From: Helopsaltes ochotensis
Lineage: Eukaryota > Chordata > Aves > Passeriformes > Locustellidae
Direction: 5' to 3'
Assembly: GCA_013400155.1 (NCBI GenBank)
Contig: VXBM01001540.1
Location: 101,260 to 165,259, forward strand
DNA length: 64,000 bases
How positions within the stretch are numbered: position 1 is the first letter of the stretch; each line of letters begins with the position of its first letter. The notes beneath the pieces are model-generated. The model was given only the letters and a program-made list of their open reading frames with translations. It was not told where the DNA came from and made no database searches. Shown here piece after piece: positions 63,545 to 64,000 of the stretch. A program made the position numbers and the translations under genes.

Positions 63545-63806
63545 CTGGGTAGGTCGGTCAGGGGTGTTCCAACCTTTTTCCTGATATCCTGGGATAATCC
63601 TGCAGCACAACTTACCCCCTGTATCACAGCAGCTCTTGAAAATGACAGTCCAAGGCCCCACAACCCTGCTGGAATTTTCATTTCCATTGGAGGACAACTT
63701 TTTATCGCAGCTGGTGAGTGAACCCACCAGGGAGGGACTATGTTAGACCTGTTGTTCACAAATAGAGATGGGCTGGTGGGAAATGTGGTGGTTGGAGGTT
63801 GCTTGG
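63545..63806 (+). pseudogene. Decayed CR1 ORF2 fragment (endonuclease C-terminal region)
   Basis: Translation of the plus strand in shifting frames gives CR1-like segments: ISWDNPAAQ (about 63588-63613), then EDNFLSQLVSEPTREG (about 63690-63737), then after a one-base frame change MLDLLFTNRDGLVGNVVV (about 63740-63793) followed by GGCL. These match the end of the CR1 apurinic-endonuclease domain, just before the reverse-transcriptase part. The reading frame is broken at least at about 63737-63740, so the copy is dead. It stops at 63806 where a B-type LTR begins, so the rest of the LINE may resume beyond the LTR outside the window. The left edge is approximate. Confidence 0.8.
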
Positions 63807-64000
63807 TGTGGGCTGTTCAGCTTAGCAAGGACCACACAGGACACTCGATGAGGAGAAGGACCCAAAAGAGGGCCTTTGTTTATTCTTTCTTTCTTAAGTA
63901 GACCGCAGGTCCATGCTAGGGATTGGATGAGAAGGTGAACACCTCTCATCTCTAATTGGTTCAGCTGACAGTCAGTCAGTACAATTTGCATCTAAAGGTA
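63807..64000 (-). mobile_element. LTR B3, partial, cut by the window edge
   Basis: From 'tgtgggctgttcagcttag' onward the sequence no longer resembles CR1 and takes on the B-type LTR order: 'aagagggcctttgtttattc' (antisense AATAAA at 63879-63884), 'ggattggatgagaaggtga' and 'cacctctcatctctaattgg', aligning with B1 'ggattggccaagagtgctg' and 'cacctctctaatcccattgg'. Its other end and any target-site duplication lie beyond 64000. It interrupts the CR1 ORF2 fragment. Confidence 0.6.

Overview
This looks like AT-rich, gene-poor nuclear DNA from a bird, probably a songbird. The evidence is the set of interspersed repeats. Five copies of CR1 LINE sequence can be recognised; four are 3' ends with the avian-type tail (a run like 'gtcccttccaac' followed by copies of 'attctgtgat'), and one is a decayed stretch of the endonuclease end of ORF2. 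Several endogenous-retrovirus long terminal repeats (LTRs) of kinds common in bird genomes are also present. Species and chromosome cannot be read from the sequence. I found no protein-coding gene, tRNA, rRNA or CRISPR array that I can support. The window is best read as intergenic or deep-intronic DNA.

Layout. 1-7020: unique sequence with a few short simple repeats and one candidate conserved element near 4.6 kb. 7030-8180: an old LTR/ERV remnant on the minus strand with internal duplications. 8.2-32 kb: mostly unique sequence with several stretches that look like conserved non-coding elements (about 13.1-13.8, 20.8-21.4, 23.5-24.35 and 26.5-26.8 kb), and a small minus-strand ORF with a signal-peptide-like start and a cysteine-rich stretch in another frame (30.8 kb). 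32-37.3 kb: solo LTR A1 (32050-32712), a truncated ERVL-like LTR (34671-35068) and LTR B1 (37016-37339). 37.3-53.7 kb: unique sequence, a TG microsatellite (43.6 kb), two candidate regulatory elements (48.7 and 51.3 kb) and a 76-base T tract (52.7 kb). 53.7-64 kb: the repeat-dense end, with CR1 tails at 53.7, 55.2, 58.7 and 62.9 kb, solo LTR A2 (54323-54939), an ERVL-like LTR (56505-57121), LTR B2 abutting a CR1 tail (59100-59388), and at the right edge a frameshifted CR1 ORF2 piece that runs into a third B-type LTR cut by the window end.

The best-supported structural result is that LTRs A1 and A2 are two separate insertions of one family. Each is flanked by its own 6-base direct repeat (TGGCAC on both sides of A1; CTTAGT/CCTAGT around A2), and over a 321-base block they differ at 21 positions by my count. 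Both carry the same 106-codon minus-strand ORF in U3. Its differences are mostly amino-acid-changing, so it looks like shared ancestry rather than a maintained gene.

Nothing here amounts to a new multi-gene system. The most useful leads are the candidate conserved non-coding blocks, which need a multi-species alignment, and the cysteine-rich mini-ORF, which needs transcript data.
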